A DNA stretch of 64,000 nt from JAOUFP01 sp963801505 (GCA_963801505.1 CAWDEY010000005.1:1-64000); one strand, 5' to 3'; positions 17,375 through 26,304 are shown, counted from the first letter of the stretch. The notes: generated by a model from the letters alone, not told the origin. Numbers and translations are program-made.

Positions 17375-18160
17375 TCAGAGGCCTTCTCTGACCGGGTAAA
17401 AAACCTTTTCAAGGAAGAGTCCCTTCGCAGGCGCTGTAGGCCCTGCCATTTTCCTGTCGCATGAAGTGAGGATGTCTGTCAGTGCTTCAGGTGATGTCCT
17501 GCCTTTGCCTACTTCAACGAGCGTGCCGACTATATTTCTTACCATGTGCCTCAGAAAGGCGTTTGCCTCGATGCGTATTTTAATAAAATCTCCCTGTATT
17601 TTCGCAGCCATAAAGTCTATGTAATCGTGTCCGGACAAACCAATCGAATGTATGGTCCTGACCGTTGTTTTTGCACCACAGCCCGCGCCTCTGAAGGCTG
17701 AAAAGTCATGCTCTCCCAAAAGCAGCTCCGCCGCTTTATTCATCTTGCCGAGATCAAGGGTCCCCGAAACCCTCCACGTGAACCTGTGAAAAAAAACAGA
17801 CTGTTTCTGAGTTTTTTCAATGAGATAAAAATAACTCTTTTTAACAGCCTGGTATCTTGGATGAAATTCATAATCAAGCGCTTCAGCTTCGATAATGCGT
17901 ATGTCTTTGGGCAGCCTTGCATTAAGCGCCCTCTTCATGGTATCTGCCGACAGCCTCGAATCTGTCCTGAATACTGCTACCTGTCCCAAGGCATGGACCC
18001 CTGCATCAGTCCTGCTGGCGCTGGTGAGTTTTATGGGTCCACCTGTAATTCCTGAAATGGTCCTGCTCATACAATCCTGAATTGTCAGCCCTGACCTTTG
18101 AGTCTGCCAGCCCTGATAATTTGCGCCATCAAATTCTATGATCAACTTGAAATATTTCAT
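17375..18160 (-). CDS. truA: tRNA pseudouridine synthase A
   Basis: A 261-residue protein with FDGANYQGWQTQ at the N terminus, the catalytic-Asp motif SRTDAGVHALGQVA, FHPRYQAVKKSYFYLI and AFLRHMVRNIVGTLVEVG, all typical of TruA. It makes pseudouridine at positions 38-40 of the tRNA anticodon arm. Length is normal. It runs toward the HD gene, the two stops being about seven bases apart. Confidence 0.97.
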   Translation of the reverse strand: MKYFKLIIEFDGANYQGWQTQRSGLTIQDCMSRTISGITGGPIKLTSASRTDAGVHALGQVAVFRTDSRLSADTMKRALNARLPKDIRIIEAEALDYEFHPRYQAVKKSYFYLIEKTQKQSVFFHRFTWRVSGTLDLGKMNKAAELLLGEHDFSAFRGAGCGAKTTVRTIHSIGLSGHDYIDFMAAKIQGDFIKIRIEANAFLRHMVRNIVGTLVEVGKGRTSPEALTDILTSCDRKMAGPTAPAKGLFLEKVFYPVREGL

Positions 18161-18235
18161 TGTTGTATAGATTGTCTGTTGTTTTCGTTCAAGTCAAGTT
18201 TTCGAGATAGTTTTGCAGAGGGTATTAAATGTGAC

Positions 18236-18403
18236 CCTGGAAAAAACAATTAACCACAGAGACACGGAGGCACAGAGTTGAAGGGTACGGTGGAAAAAGC
18301 CGGACCCCATTCTTCACCTCTGAGGTTAAAAGAAGCCTTTCGGCAACCCGTTGTTTTCTCTGTGTCTCTGTGCCTCAGTGGTAAATGAACTGCCGTTTTT
18401 AGG
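18236..18403. mobile_element. MITE-like element with CACAGAG arms, no gene
   Basis: Left arm TTAACCACAGAGACACGGAG, right arm CTGTGTCTCTGTGCCTCAGT, with outer ends CCTGGAAAAAACAATTAACC and AAATGAACTGCCGTTTTTAGG that pair imperfectly and match the ends of the copies at 22937 and 27152. The core differs from those copies. Confidence 0.75.
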
Positions 18404-18429
18404 ATGAATGCTTACTGGCAGCCGGCAGA

Positions 18430-19743
18430 TTACTGTGTGTGTGTTTGGGTTATGTTCTCCACGAATATCTTTACAAGGTCCGGGGCGAACTGTGTCCCTG
18501 CATTTTTTTTAAGCTCTTCCAGCGCATCTTCAAAACTTATCGGAATTTTATAGGACGTGGCGCTCGTCATGGCATCAAAGGCCTCAGCAATGCTGATTAT
18601 CCTTGCCAACAGAGGGATCTCCTCGCCTTTGAGCTGTGAAGGATAGCCGTAGCCATCATATCTCTCGTGATGATGGAGTATATAAGGAGCAATATCAGCA
18701 TAAAAGTTTATAGGCTTTATCATTTCATAGCCTATGACAGAATGCCTCATGAGTTCCTCTTTACTATATACGTCACTGCGGTGCATCTTCAGGAAACCAA
18801 CGTCATGCAACAGACTGGCGAAATACAGTCTCCTTTGGGCTTCATCAGATATATTAAGCGCCTTCCCAATGATATTGCTGTATCTGGCGACCCTTTTGGA
18901 GTGCCCTTGTTTATTGGCCAACTGTGAATCTATCGCCTGAAGCAATATTTCCGTGAGATGGATCTCGAAATTCTTCTGGTCTTCAAAGAATTTTGTTTTA
19001 AGAATTGAGATAGCGGCCTGGTCGGCGAGACACGTTATGATTTCCTCGTCCCGCTGCCTGTACGGACGCCCTTCTTTTTTGTTCAGGAGCACGAGTACCC
19101 CCATCACTTTTCCTTTTGCTTTTAAGGGAACACACATGAGAGACCTTGTCCCGTGTCCTGTCAGGGCGTCACATTCAGGGCTGAACCTGTCATCTTTGGA
19201 AACATCGTCAACGCGTATTGGCAATCCTTTTGCTGCTGCCCAGCCCGTAAGCCCGTTTCCTGCCTTGAGGGAAGTCCCCTGCAATTGGGAGGCCTGTTCG
19301 CCTCTTATAATCCTGAATACCAGATTATCACCGTTGTCCATCAACAATAGGGACCCGGCATCAGAGCGGGTAATAGACAGCGCATGGTCCAGTATTTTTT
19401 CAAGCAGAATATCGCCATGGATTTCCTTACTGAAGTCCTTTGTTATATTAAGTAATTTGTCGAGACGCGAGCTGTACTCCTGTATTATCCTGAGCGTCTG
19501 TCTGGAAATGGTAAACGAAAGATAGAGGCCGAGAAAAGAGAGTATAAGGGTGAAAATTATTATTATCGCAATTGGGAGTGCTGATAAAAAGTCGAAAAAG
19601 GGAAAAGCTTCTTTGTAAAGCTCTATAAAGATTATACCGAAGAGGGTGACGATAACAAAACTTGCTATTAAAATGATAAACCGTATTTTTTTCTTTGTTT
19701 CCTCAATTACGGAATTTTTCAGCGTCTTGGTCTTCGCAATCAT
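18430..19743 (-). CDS. GAF and HD-GYP domain c-di-GMP phosphodiesterase
   Basis: The 437-residue protein has two N-terminal membrane segments (about residues 20-80), a GAF sensor domain (about 105-255, with GLTGWAAAKGLPIRVDDV) and a C-terminal HD-GYP domain with ASLLHDVGFL, HHERYDGYGYP and EAFDAMTS. HD-GYP proteins degrade cyclic di-GMP. It likely senses a small ligand through GAF and lowers the second messenger that PilZ and GGDEF proteins elsewhere in the window use. Confidence 0.93.
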   Translation of the reverse strand: MIAKTKTLKNSVIEETKKKIRFIILIASFVIVTLFGIIFIELYKEAFPFFDFLSALPIAIIIIFTLILSFLGLYLSFTISRQTLRIIQEYSSRLDKLLNITKDFSKEIHGDILLEKILDHALSITRSDAGSLLLMDNGDNLVFRIIRGEQASQLQGTSLKAGNGLTGWAAAKGLPIRVDDVSKDDRFSPECDALTGHGTRSLMCVPLKAKGKVMGVLVLLNKKEGRPYRQRDEEIITCLADQAAISILKTKFFEDQKNFEIHLTEILLQAIDSQLANKQGHSKRVARYSNIIGKALNISDEAQRRLYFASLLHDVGFLKMHRSDVYSKEELMRHSVIGYEMIKPINFYADIAPYILHHHERYDGYGYPSQLKGEEIPLLARIISIAEAFDAMTSATSYKIPISFEDALEELKKNAGTQFAPDLVKIFVENITQTHTQ

Positions 19744-19891
19744 TGCATTAAACTTTACAGAATAGCATGTTTAATGTCAATGCTCACGCTCGCGATACAA
19801 GCATGAGCACTGCGGGCACTCCGGCTGAGACTTGAAATGCAAATTCAAAAAACTTGAATAAATTAGAAGCTAACCGATAGAATTACATAGC

Positions 19892-21217
19892 ATGAAAATT
19901 ATTAAAAAGACCTCTGATTTCCTTGAATTCCTTAATGTCCTGCAGGTGCGCGGGACTGCTGCTGACAGCACTGTTGAGCGGGACGTAAGAGATATCCTCA
20001 ACAATGTTAAGGAAAACGGAGACAGGGCTGTATTGAAATATACTAAGAAATTTGACGATAAAAAGGCGGAAAAACTCACTGTAACTCCTGCGGAGATCAG
20101 AAGAACTGCCGAGAAGGCCGATCCTGAAATTGTAAAGGCGCTGAAAAACGCCGCAAGGCGGATAAGGAAATTTCATGAAATGCAGGCAGAAAGCTCATGG
20201 TCCTTTGCTGAAGGCGATACAGTGCTCGGACAGATCATCCGCCCGCTTAAGAGGGTCGGTGTGTATGTTCCTGGCGGGAAGGCTGCATATCCGTCGACGG
20301 TCCTGATGAACGTCATTCCGGCGCAGGTTGCAGGAGTAAAGGAGATAGCGGTTTGTGTCCCTGCTCCCGGAGGGCTGGTAAACCCCTGTGTTATGGCTGC
20401 CGTAGAAATGCTCGGCATTAAAGAGGTATACAAGATAGGCGGCGCGCAGGCAGTTGGGGCAATGGCCTTCGGGACAAAGAGCGTTGAGAAAGTCGATAAG
20501 ATTGTAGGTCCGGGCAATATCTATGTAGCAACAGCCAAGAAGATGGTTTTTGGAATTGTTGACATTGATATGATCGCAGGCCCGAGCGAGATTCTGATTA
20601 TTGCAGACAGCTCCGCAGAGGCAGCTTTTGTAGCAGCTGACATATTAAGCCAGGCTGAACATGATGAACTGGCCTCGTCAATACTTATAACGGATTCCGG
20701 CAAGCTTGCGGAAAAGGTATCAAAAGAGATCGCTATGCAGTTGCCGGGACTCAAGAGATACAAGATAGCCAGGGCTTCCCTTGATAATTACGGTGCTATC
20801 GTGATTGCCGGAAATATTGAGAAAGCTGTCCGGTTTTCAAATATGATAGCCCCGGAGCACCTGGAACTCATGACAGAAAAGCCAGGTGATATTCTGCCTA
20901 TGATCGAGAATGCCGGCGCGATATTCCTCGGCCCATGGACGCCCGAGGCCCTCGGAGATTATGCTGCAGGCCCGAACCATACTCTGCCGACAGGCGGGAC
21001 AGCACGGTTCTTTTCACCCCTGGGCGTTTATGATTTCTGCAAACGATCGAGCATCCTCAGCTTCAGCAAAAAGGGCTTTTTGCAGCTGTCAAAGACCGTC
21101 GAGACAATTGCTGATGCCGAAGGGCTTGAGGCCCATGGCAATACCATCAGGGTGAGGAAAAAGGGACTGAGAAAAGCTACAAAGAAATTTAGTGAGCGTT
21201 CAGCCGTCAGCAATTAG
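19892..21217 (+). CDS. hisD: Histidinol dehydrogenase
   Basis: A 441-residue protein of the usual length with PLKRVGVYVPGGKAAYPSTV, VDKIVGPGNIYVATAK, IDMIAGPSEILIIAD and SQAEHDE (zinc ligand region), plus APEHLEL and GPNHTLPTGGTARF (catalytic His and Zn ligands). It performs the last two oxidations of histidine synthesis, from histidinol to histidine. It is followed by hisG after a word-repeat element. Confidence 0.98.
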   Translation: MKIIKKTSDFLEFLNVLQVRGTAADSTVERDVRDILNNVKENGDRAVLKYTKKFDDKKAEKLTVTPAEIRRTAEKADPEIVKALKNAARRIRKFHEMQAESSWSFAEGDTVLGQIIRPLKRVGVYVPGGKAAYPSTVLMNVIPAQVAGVKEIAVCVPAPGGLVNPCVMAAVEMLGIKEVYKIGGAQAVGAMAFGTKSVEKVDKIVGPGNIYVATAKKMVFGIVDIDMIAGPSEILIIADSSAEAAFVAADILSQAEHDELASSILITDSGKLAEKVSKEIAMQLPGLKRYKIARASLDNYGAIVIAGNIEKAVRFSNMIAPEHLELMTEKPGDILPMIENAGAIFLGPWTPEALGDYAAGPNHTLPTGGTARFFSPLGVYDFCKRSSILSFSKKGFLQLSKTVETIADAEGLEAHGNTIRVRKKGLRKATKKFSERSAVSN

Positions 21218-21337
21218 CTGTCAGCGAAAAGCGGAATATACGAAGCTCACAGACAAGTTCGGCATAGCGTCCTATACAGACGTTTGTTCGCCTTTTCTTG
21301 CTGAAAGCTGACCGCTGAGGGCTGATAGCTGAATTAT
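21206..21337. repeat. Element with inverted word-repeat arms (AGCTGACAGC type)
   Basis: Left arm TCAGCCGTCAGCAATTAGCT, right arm CTGACCGCTGAGGGCTGATA; the arms are complementary, around a 65-base core (about 21233-21298). It begins within the last codons of hisD. Confidence 0.75.
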
Positions 21338-21372
21338 TACGAAATTTAAATAAATCAGGAAGGAACACAAGT

Positions 21373-22257
21373 ATGAAACCCAAAGCTAAAATTCTCAATC
21401 TGGGCCTGCCAAAGGGGAGCCTCCAGGAATCCACACTGAAGCTTTTCAAAAAGGCAGGTTATCACATATCAGTGTCTGGCCGTTCATATTATCCGGTCTT
21501 TGACGACCATGAGATAGAATCCATGCTTATAAGGGCGCAGGAGATGGCCCGGTATGTTGAAAACGGGATTCTTGATTGCGGCCTGACCGGCTATGACTGG
21601 ATAATGGAACAGGCAGCTGACGTACATCAGGTCGCAGAATTAAACTACGCAAAGGAAGGCCTGAGGCCCGTCAAATGGGTCATTGCAGTGCCTAATGATT
21701 CAAAGATAAAAACCCTTAAAGACCTCAACGGCAAGCGCATAGCAACAGAGTTGGTAGGCTTTACCAAGAGATATCTTAAATCCAAAAACATCAAGGCTGA
21801 AATCGATTTTTCCTGGGGGGCCACAGAAGTCAAACCACCTCATCTTGCAGACGCTATTGTTGAGTTGACAGAGACAGGCTCTTCTTTGCGGGCCAATAAT
21901 CTGCGAATTGTCGAGACAGTCCTTGAGTCAAGCACCAGATTCATAGCCAACAAAAAGGCATGGCAGGACAAGCGGAAGAGACAGAAGATGGAAAATATTG
22001 TCATGATGCTGCAGGGAGCGCTTGCCGCTGAAGAAAAGGTCGGTCTTAAGATGAACGTTACACAGAAAGACCTGAAGCGTATAATGGGTCTTCTGCCGTC
22101 GATGCACTCACCCACTATCTCTGCGCTGTCCGATGAAGGATGGTATGATTTAGACGTGGTCATAGACGAAAAAAATCTCTGTGATCTTATTCCCAAACTC
22201 AAGAAGTCCGGTGCATCAGGCATCGTTGAATATCAGTTGAATAAAGTGATCCCGTAG
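21373..22257 (+). CDS. hisG: ATP phosphoribosyltransferase, long form
   Basis: A 294-residue protein with LGLPKGSLQESTLKLFKKAG, a catalytic domain carrying ATELVGFTKRYL and a C-terminal regulatory ACT-like domain (SPTISALSDEGWYDLDVVID). The long form is active without HisZ and is inhibited by histidine. It catalyses the first step of histidine synthesis. An AGGAAGG ribosome binding site precedes the ATG. Confidence 0.96.
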   Translation: MKPKAKILNLGLPKGSLQESTLKLFKKAGYHISVSGRSYYPVFDDHEIESMLIRAQEMARYVENGILDCGLTGYDWIMEQAADVHQVAELNYAKEGLRPVKWVIAVPNDSKIKTLKDLNGKRIATELVGFTKRYLKSKNIKAEIDFSWGATEVKPPHLADAIVELTETGSSLRANNLRIVETVLESSTRFIANKKAWQDKRKRQKMENIVMMLQGALAAEEKVGLKMNVTQKDLKRIMGLLPSMHSPTISALSDEGWYDLDVVIDEKNLCDLIPKLKKSGASGIVEYQLNKVIP

Positions 22258-22330
22258 TTTAAAAAATCGGATTTTTGATTGACAAAAGTTGCTGGTTTAC
22301 TATAAAATTTTTAGCTTAAGAAGGCATTTA

Positions 22331-22798
22331 ATGCCTAAAACCAACTTTAAAGGGGGTAGAAGATTGCATGCTTTAGGTACCCATTTATTGGTGGAATTGA
22401 GGGACTGTAACCCGAAGATTCTGAAGGACCTTAAAAAGGTGAAAAATGCGTTAGTTTCTGCAGCAAGGGAAGCAAAAGCAACGATAGTTGATATATCCTT
22501 CCATGAGTTCAGCCCTTTCGGCATTAGCGGGGTTGTCGTCATTGCTGAATCACACCTTACAATCCATACGTGGCCTGAGTATTCTTATGCCGCGGTCGAT
22601 GTCTTTACCTGTGGTGATCTTATAAAGCCGGAGGTTGCAGCGGCATTCCTGATAAAAGAGTTCGAATGCAAAAATCCATCGATCGTTGAAATGAAAAGAG
22701 GGATACTCTCTCCCAACAACGAGAAACTGCCTCACAAGATTTCTGAAAGTATGCTTGAACCAGTGTCTGAAACTGCAAAGGAATGTTTCTCCTTTTAA
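22331..22798 (+). CDS. speD: S-adenosylmethionine decarboxylase, prokaryotic type
   Basis: The protein contains ESHLTIHTWPEY; the Ser of ESHLT is the self-cleavage site that becomes the pyruvoyl cofactor. It makes decarboxylated SAM for spermidine synthesis. The open frame begins at 22289, but I choose the ATG at 22331 (MPKTNFKGGRRLHALGTHL), which has AAGAAGG upstream and fits the family's usual N terminus. The C-terminal 20 residues extend a little past the family core. Confidence 0.93.
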   Translation: MPKTNFKGGRRLHALGTHLLVELRDCNPKILKDLKKVKNALVSAAREAKATIVDISFHEFSPFGISGVVVIAESHLTIHTWPEYSYAAVDVFTCGDLIKPEVAAAFLIKEFECKNPSIVEMKRGILSPNNEKLPHKISESMLEPVSETAKECFSF

Positions 22799-22936
22799 GC
22801 ATAAAAGGGAGATGTTCGGCAGCATGAAAATTAAATAACGGATTTAGGTTTGAGCATCCCAAATCAATATCACTTTGTATTATATCATGTCAGAACTTCG
22901 GCCGGATTTCATGTCCGGCCTTGTGACACATATTAA

Positions 22937-23100
22937 CCTAAAAAAGGCAGTTCATTCACCACAGAGGCACAGAGACGCTGAGAAAACACGGGTTTTAGAC
23001 AAATAGGGGACTGACCAATTTGGTTGCCCCTATCCTGCCCGTAACTCCTTGATTTTACTCTGTGATCTCTGCGTCTCTGTGGTTAACTGCTTTTTTTAGG
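22937..23100. mobile_element. MITE-like element, CACAGAG arms, copy A
   Basis: Terminal inverted repeats CCTAAAAAAGGCAGTT and AACTGCTTTTTTTAGG enclose arms ACCACAGAGGCACAGAGACG and GATCTCTGCGTCTCTGTGGT. The core holds its own palindrome, GGGG...ACCAATTTGGT...CCCC. A nearly identical 163-base copy is at 27152-27314. No ORF. Confidence 0.9.
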
Positions 23101-23188
23101 TTTATGAAAATTTCCAATCCGTAACTGACGCCCTACACAGAAAGTTTGAATTCCCATTTTTTTTATGCTACTATCAAAACAGAAATGC

Positions 23189-23247
23189 AAAGCCACGAAG
23201 GCTGGAGGAGACAGGAGTCTCCAACAAAAGGCCTTGGTGGCTTTTTT
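23189..23247 (+). promoter_or_regulatory. Hairpin with U-tract in the cbiM leader
   Basis: AAGCCACGAAGGC pairs with GCCTTGGTGGCTT around an inner stem (TGGAGGAGAC/GTCTCCA), followed by TTTTTT, about 40 bases before cbiM. It could be a terminator-type attenuator or metal/cofactor-sensing leader; it lacks the cobalamin riboswitch core as far as I can see. Confidence 0.55.
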
Positions 23248-23286
23248 ATTTCCGGCATTTTCCGGAGGTTCTAAGGAGAAATCATC

Positions 23287-24366
23287 ATGCATATGGCTGA
23301 TGCGTTGCTTTCACCGGCAGTAGGGGCGACCTTTTGGGCAGGGACATTGGGGACGATTGCGTACTGCTCAAAGAAACTTAAAGAAAATATGGACGAAAAA
23401 ATGGTACCCCTGATGGGGGTGCTAGGCGCTTTTATCTTTGCAGCTCAGATGATCAATTTCACTATACCGGGGACCGGATCGAGCGGCCACCTTGGCGGAG
23501 GGATGATACTGGCCATTATTTTAGGTCCTTATGCTGCTTTTATAGTCATGGCCTCGGTCCTGACTGTCCAGGCATTCTTCTTTGCAGACGGCGGGTTGCT
23601 TGCATTGGGCTGTAATATATGGAACCTTGGCATTTATCCGTGTTTCATCGCATATCCCCTAATCTATAAGCTATTAGTGGGCACAGAAAGCAGTCCCGGG
23701 AGGACCACGCTTGCTGCCGCAATAAGCGGCATAGTCGCTCTCCAGCTGGGGGCTTTCTCCGTTGTGCTCGAGACTCTGCTGTCCGGCAGGAGCGAACTTC
23801 CTTTCGGCTCCTTTGTCCTTCTGATGCAGCCTATTCATCTCGGCATCGGCATAGTCGAGGGACTTGTTACTGCGGGAGTGATTAATTTCATCAGGACTGC
23901 GCGGCCGGAAATCCTTGAAAATGTTTCTTCGGCCCGTCCTCTTGCAGCTGACATTTCATTAAAAAAAATCTTTGTTGGTCTGCTGATTGTGGCTGCAGTT
24001 ACGGGCGGGGCGCTTTCATGGTTTGCCTCTGCCAACCCGGACGGCCTTGAATGGTCAATAGAAAAGGTCTTTGGAAAGCCTGAACTGCCGGAACAGGAAA
24101 GCGGGATAGCCTCTGAATTTAAAAAGCTCCAGGAGAAGACCGCTTTTCTGCCTGACTATAAATTCAGGACAGGAGAAAAAAGAGCAGACGGTCAGGGACC
24201 CGGCAAAAATGCAAAAACATGGCCCTCTGCAGAAGCCGGGACATCAATTTCAGGCATTCTTGGCTCTGCCATGGTGCTCAGTATGATATTATTGATAGGC
24301 TTTGGGATAAAGGTTGTCAGAAAAAATATAACCTCACGGAAGATGACCAATAATGACATTCGATAA
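23287..24366 (+). CDS. cbiM: Cobalt/nickel ECF transporter, CbiM-CbiN fusion
   Basis: The 359-residue protein begins MHMADALLSP; the extreme N-terminal Met-His motif of CbiM/NikM binds the metal ion. About seven membrane segments follow, then a C-terminal region with WFASANPDGLEWSI, the PDGLE motif of the CbiN/NikN component, and a last membrane helix. So M and N parts are fused. It is the substrate-specific part of an ECF transporter. Co or Ni cannot be decided from the sequence. The gene overlaps cbiQ by 14 bases. Confidence 0.93.
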   Translation: MHMADALLSPAVGATFWAGTLGTIAYCSKKLKENMDEKMVPLMGVLGAFIFAAQMINFTIPGTGSSGHLGGGMILAIILGPYAAFIVMASVLTVQAFFFADGGLLALGCNIWNLGIYPCFIAYPLIYKLLVGTESSPGRTTLAAAISGIVALQLGAFSVVLETLLSGRSELPFGSFVLLMQPIHLGIGIVEGLVTAGVINFIRTARPEILENVSSARPLAADISLKKIFVGLLIVAAVTGGALSWFASANPDGLEWSIEKVFGKPELPEQESGIASEFKKLQEKTAFLPDYKFRTGEKRADGQGPGKNAKTWPSAEAGTSISGILGSAMVLSMILLIGFGIKVVRKNITSRKMTNNDIR

Positions 24367-25159
24367 AGAATATTTTAACCTCGGATATCTTGACATGCTT
24401 TCGTATAAGGACACCTATATCCACAGGCTTGACCCACGGACAAAGCTCTGCGCAACCGTTTTCTTCATTGTCATGGTAGTTTCATTCCCCAAATATGAAG
24501 TGAGCGGGCTATTGCCTTTTTTCCTTTTTCCTGTGCTCCTCTTTTCACTCGGTGATATCCCTGTGAAGTTCATCATGAAAAAGGTGCTCCTGGTGTCATC
24601 CTTTGCTTTTTTCATCGGCATCTTCAATCCCCTGCTTGACCGTCAACCCATGTATATCCTTTATGGGATCACATTCTCCGGCGGGTGGGTCTCTTTTCTC
24701 TCGGTCATGCTTAAGTTCTTTCTGACTATCACCTCTGCATTGCTCCTTATTGCGACCACGTCATTTCCAGGCATATGCCATGCACTCCGGAAATTCGGCA
24801 TACCGGACATCTTCATCTCCCAGATGCTCTTCCTCTACCGCTATATTTTTGTGCTCGTGGAAGAGGCGATGAAGGTCATAAGGGCCAGGGACATGCGCTC
24901 CTTTGGAAACAGAGGCAAGGGTATGATTGCCTTCACCGGCATTATCGGGACGCTTTTTCTCAGGACTGTTGAGCGGGCAGAGCGGATCTATCAGGCGATG
25001 CTTTCCCGGGGGTTCACCGGCACGCTTCCTGCCGCAAAGCCGTCCGTATTAACTGGAGCTGATGCCCTGTTTCTTGCCGTAACATTCTTTGTCCTGTATG
25101 TTTTAAGGGTGAACGATGTTGCAGACGCTATAGGAAGACTTTCGCTGAGAGTATTCTGA
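24353..25159 (+). CDS. cbiQ: ECF transporter transmembrane component CbiQ
   Basis: A 268-residue membrane protein with IHRLDPRTKLCATVFFIV at the N terminus and the coupling motifs ARDMRS and MLSRGFTG near the C-terminal side, which contact the ATPase. This is the EcfT/CbiQ pattern. It overlaps the cbiM end and precedes cbiO. Confidence 0.95.
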   Translation: MTFDKEYFNLGYLDMLSYKDTYIHRLDPRTKLCATVFFIVMVVSFPKYEVSGLLPFFLFPVLLFSLGDIPVKFIMKKVLLVSSFAFFIGIFNPLLDRQPMYILYGITFSGGWVSFLSVMLKFFLTITSALLLIATTSFPGICHALRKFGIPDIFISQMLFLYRYIFVLVEEAMKVIRARDMRSFGNRGKGMIAFTGIIGTLFLRTVERAERIYQAMLSRGFTGTLPAAKPSVLTGADALFLAVTFFVLYVLRVNDVADAIGRLSLRVF

Positions 25160-25199
25160 GAAATATTAAGGAGACCATAAGTAACCGTGAATTGCTCGG

Positions 25200-25276
25200 A
25201 AAATCTCCCCTCACCCCTCTTTGCTAAAGAGGGGAACAGTTCCTCCCTTTGGCAAAGGGAGGGTAGGAGGGATTTT
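25200..25276. repeat. CTCCCCTCACCCCTC palindromic repeat, copy 2
   Basis: Close copy of 9853-9932, lying between cbiQ and cbiO. Confidence 0.85.
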
Positions 25277-25311
25277 ATTAGCTATCCGATTTTTTGTGAA
25301 CTGATTAATAC

Positions 25312-26277
25312 ATGAGCCATCATATAGTTGAATTCAAGGACGTTCATTACTGCTATCCTGACGGCACAGCGGCGCTGAAAGGTCTTTCCCTCAGGATCAC
25401 CCATGGCGAGGCTGTCGGCATTGTTGGCGCAAACGGCTCCGGCAAGTCAACCCTGCTGATGCACACAAACGGCTATCTGCTGCCGCAGAGCGGCACGATC
25501 ACCATAGGCGATTTCCAGCTGGATAAAAAGACGAGGCAGGAGATCAGAAAAAAAGTGGGTCTGATATTCCAGAACCCTGATGACCAGCTCTTTATGCCCA
25601 CGGTCTTTGATGATGTTGCCTTTGGCCCACTCAATCTGGGATTGAAGCAAGAGCGGGTCGAACAGCGGGTAATCCAGGCGCTGGAGACCGTAGGCTGTCT
25701 TGCCTTGAAGGACAAGCCTCCGCATCATCTCTCAGGCGGCCAGAAAAGCGCTGTCGCAATTGCAACAGTCATTGCGATGCAGCCTGACATCCTGGTCATG
25801 GACGAGCCTGCCTCTCACCTTGACCCGAAAGCAAGGAGGTCCCTGATCCGCCTTCTGGGACATTTTGAGCACACAAAGATCATTGCTTCACACGACCTTG
25901 ACCTGATTTTGGATGTCTGCAGGCGATGCGTTATCATAAAAGAAGGAAGAGTCGTTGCTGACGGACCTGTTGAGGAGATACTGTCTGACAGGCAGCTGCT
26001 TGAAGCAAACAATCTGGAACTACCTTTATCTTTACAAAAAAGAGAATTACTATCAGGAGGAACTATGGATGACATCAGCAAACTGCAGCACCTGCTCGAA
26101 CATTGGGCAGAGCATAATATAGAACACGCCAGGACCTATCTCGACTGGTCAAAAAAGGCGGATGCCCTTGGAAAGTATGAGCTGTCGGCTGTCTTAAGGC
26201 AGATCGCCGATGAGACTGAAAAACTGGATGGACTGTTCAAAAAGGCTGGGGAATTATGTTCAGCGGATAAAATCTGA
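25312..26277 (+). CDS. cbiO: ECF transporter ATPase CbiO with C-terminal extra domain
   Basis: The first 240 residues form an ABC ATPase: Walker A GANGSGKST, Q-loop IFQNPDDQLF, signature HHLSGGQKSAVAIA, Walker B ILVMDEPASHLD and the His switch ASHDLDLI. It energises metal uptake with CbiMN and CbiQ. After it, in the same frame, comes a His-rich segment MDDISKLQHLLEHWAEHN...EHARTYLDW of about 70 residues that is not part of the ABC fold. An AGGAGG site lies four bases before that internal ATG (26065), so the domain may also be made separately. It resembles small proteins found beside nickel transporters. Confidence 0.93.
   Translation: MSHHIVEFKDVHYCYPDGTAALKGLSLRITHGEAVGIVGANGSGKSTLLMHTNGYLLPQSGTITIGDFQLDKKTRQEIRKKVGLIFQNPDDQLFMPTVFDDVAFGPLNLGLKQERVEQRVIQALETVGCLALKDKPPHHLSGGQKSAVAIATVIAMQPDILVMDEPASHLDPKARRSLIRLLGHFEHTKIIASHDLDLILDVCRRCVIIKEGRVVADGPVEEILSDRQLLEANNLELPLSLQKRELLSGGTMDDISKLQHLLEHWAEHNIEHARTYLDWSKKADALGKYELSAVLRQIADETEKLDGLFKKAGELCSADKI
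26065..26277 (+). CDS. Possible internal translation product: His-rich metal-transport-associated domain
   Basis: In-frame internal start ATG at 26065 with AGGAGG at 26055. The 70-residue product has LLEHWAEHN and IEHARTYLDW, with five histidines that could bind metal. In this genome it is fused to CbiO; the ribosome site suggests the fusion is recent or that two products are made. Inferred only. Confidence 0.4.
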   Translation: MDDISKLQHLLEHWAEHNIEHARTYLDWSKKADALGKYELSAVLRQIADETEKLDGLFKKAGELCSADKI

Positions 26278-26304
26278 ATAGTGTCTGTTTATAAAGTCAT
26301 GATT

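Noticed and set aside
22900..22920. Hairpin GGCCGGA/TCCGGCC as speD terminator
   Set aside because: It lacks a U-tract and is 100 bases after the stop; too weak to call.
23189..23247. Cobalamin or c-di-GMP riboswitch before cbiM
   Set aside because: The GCAAAGCC stretch recalls a c-di-GMP-I aptamer half, but the other half (GGCAAACC-type) is absent, and no B12 box is seen.
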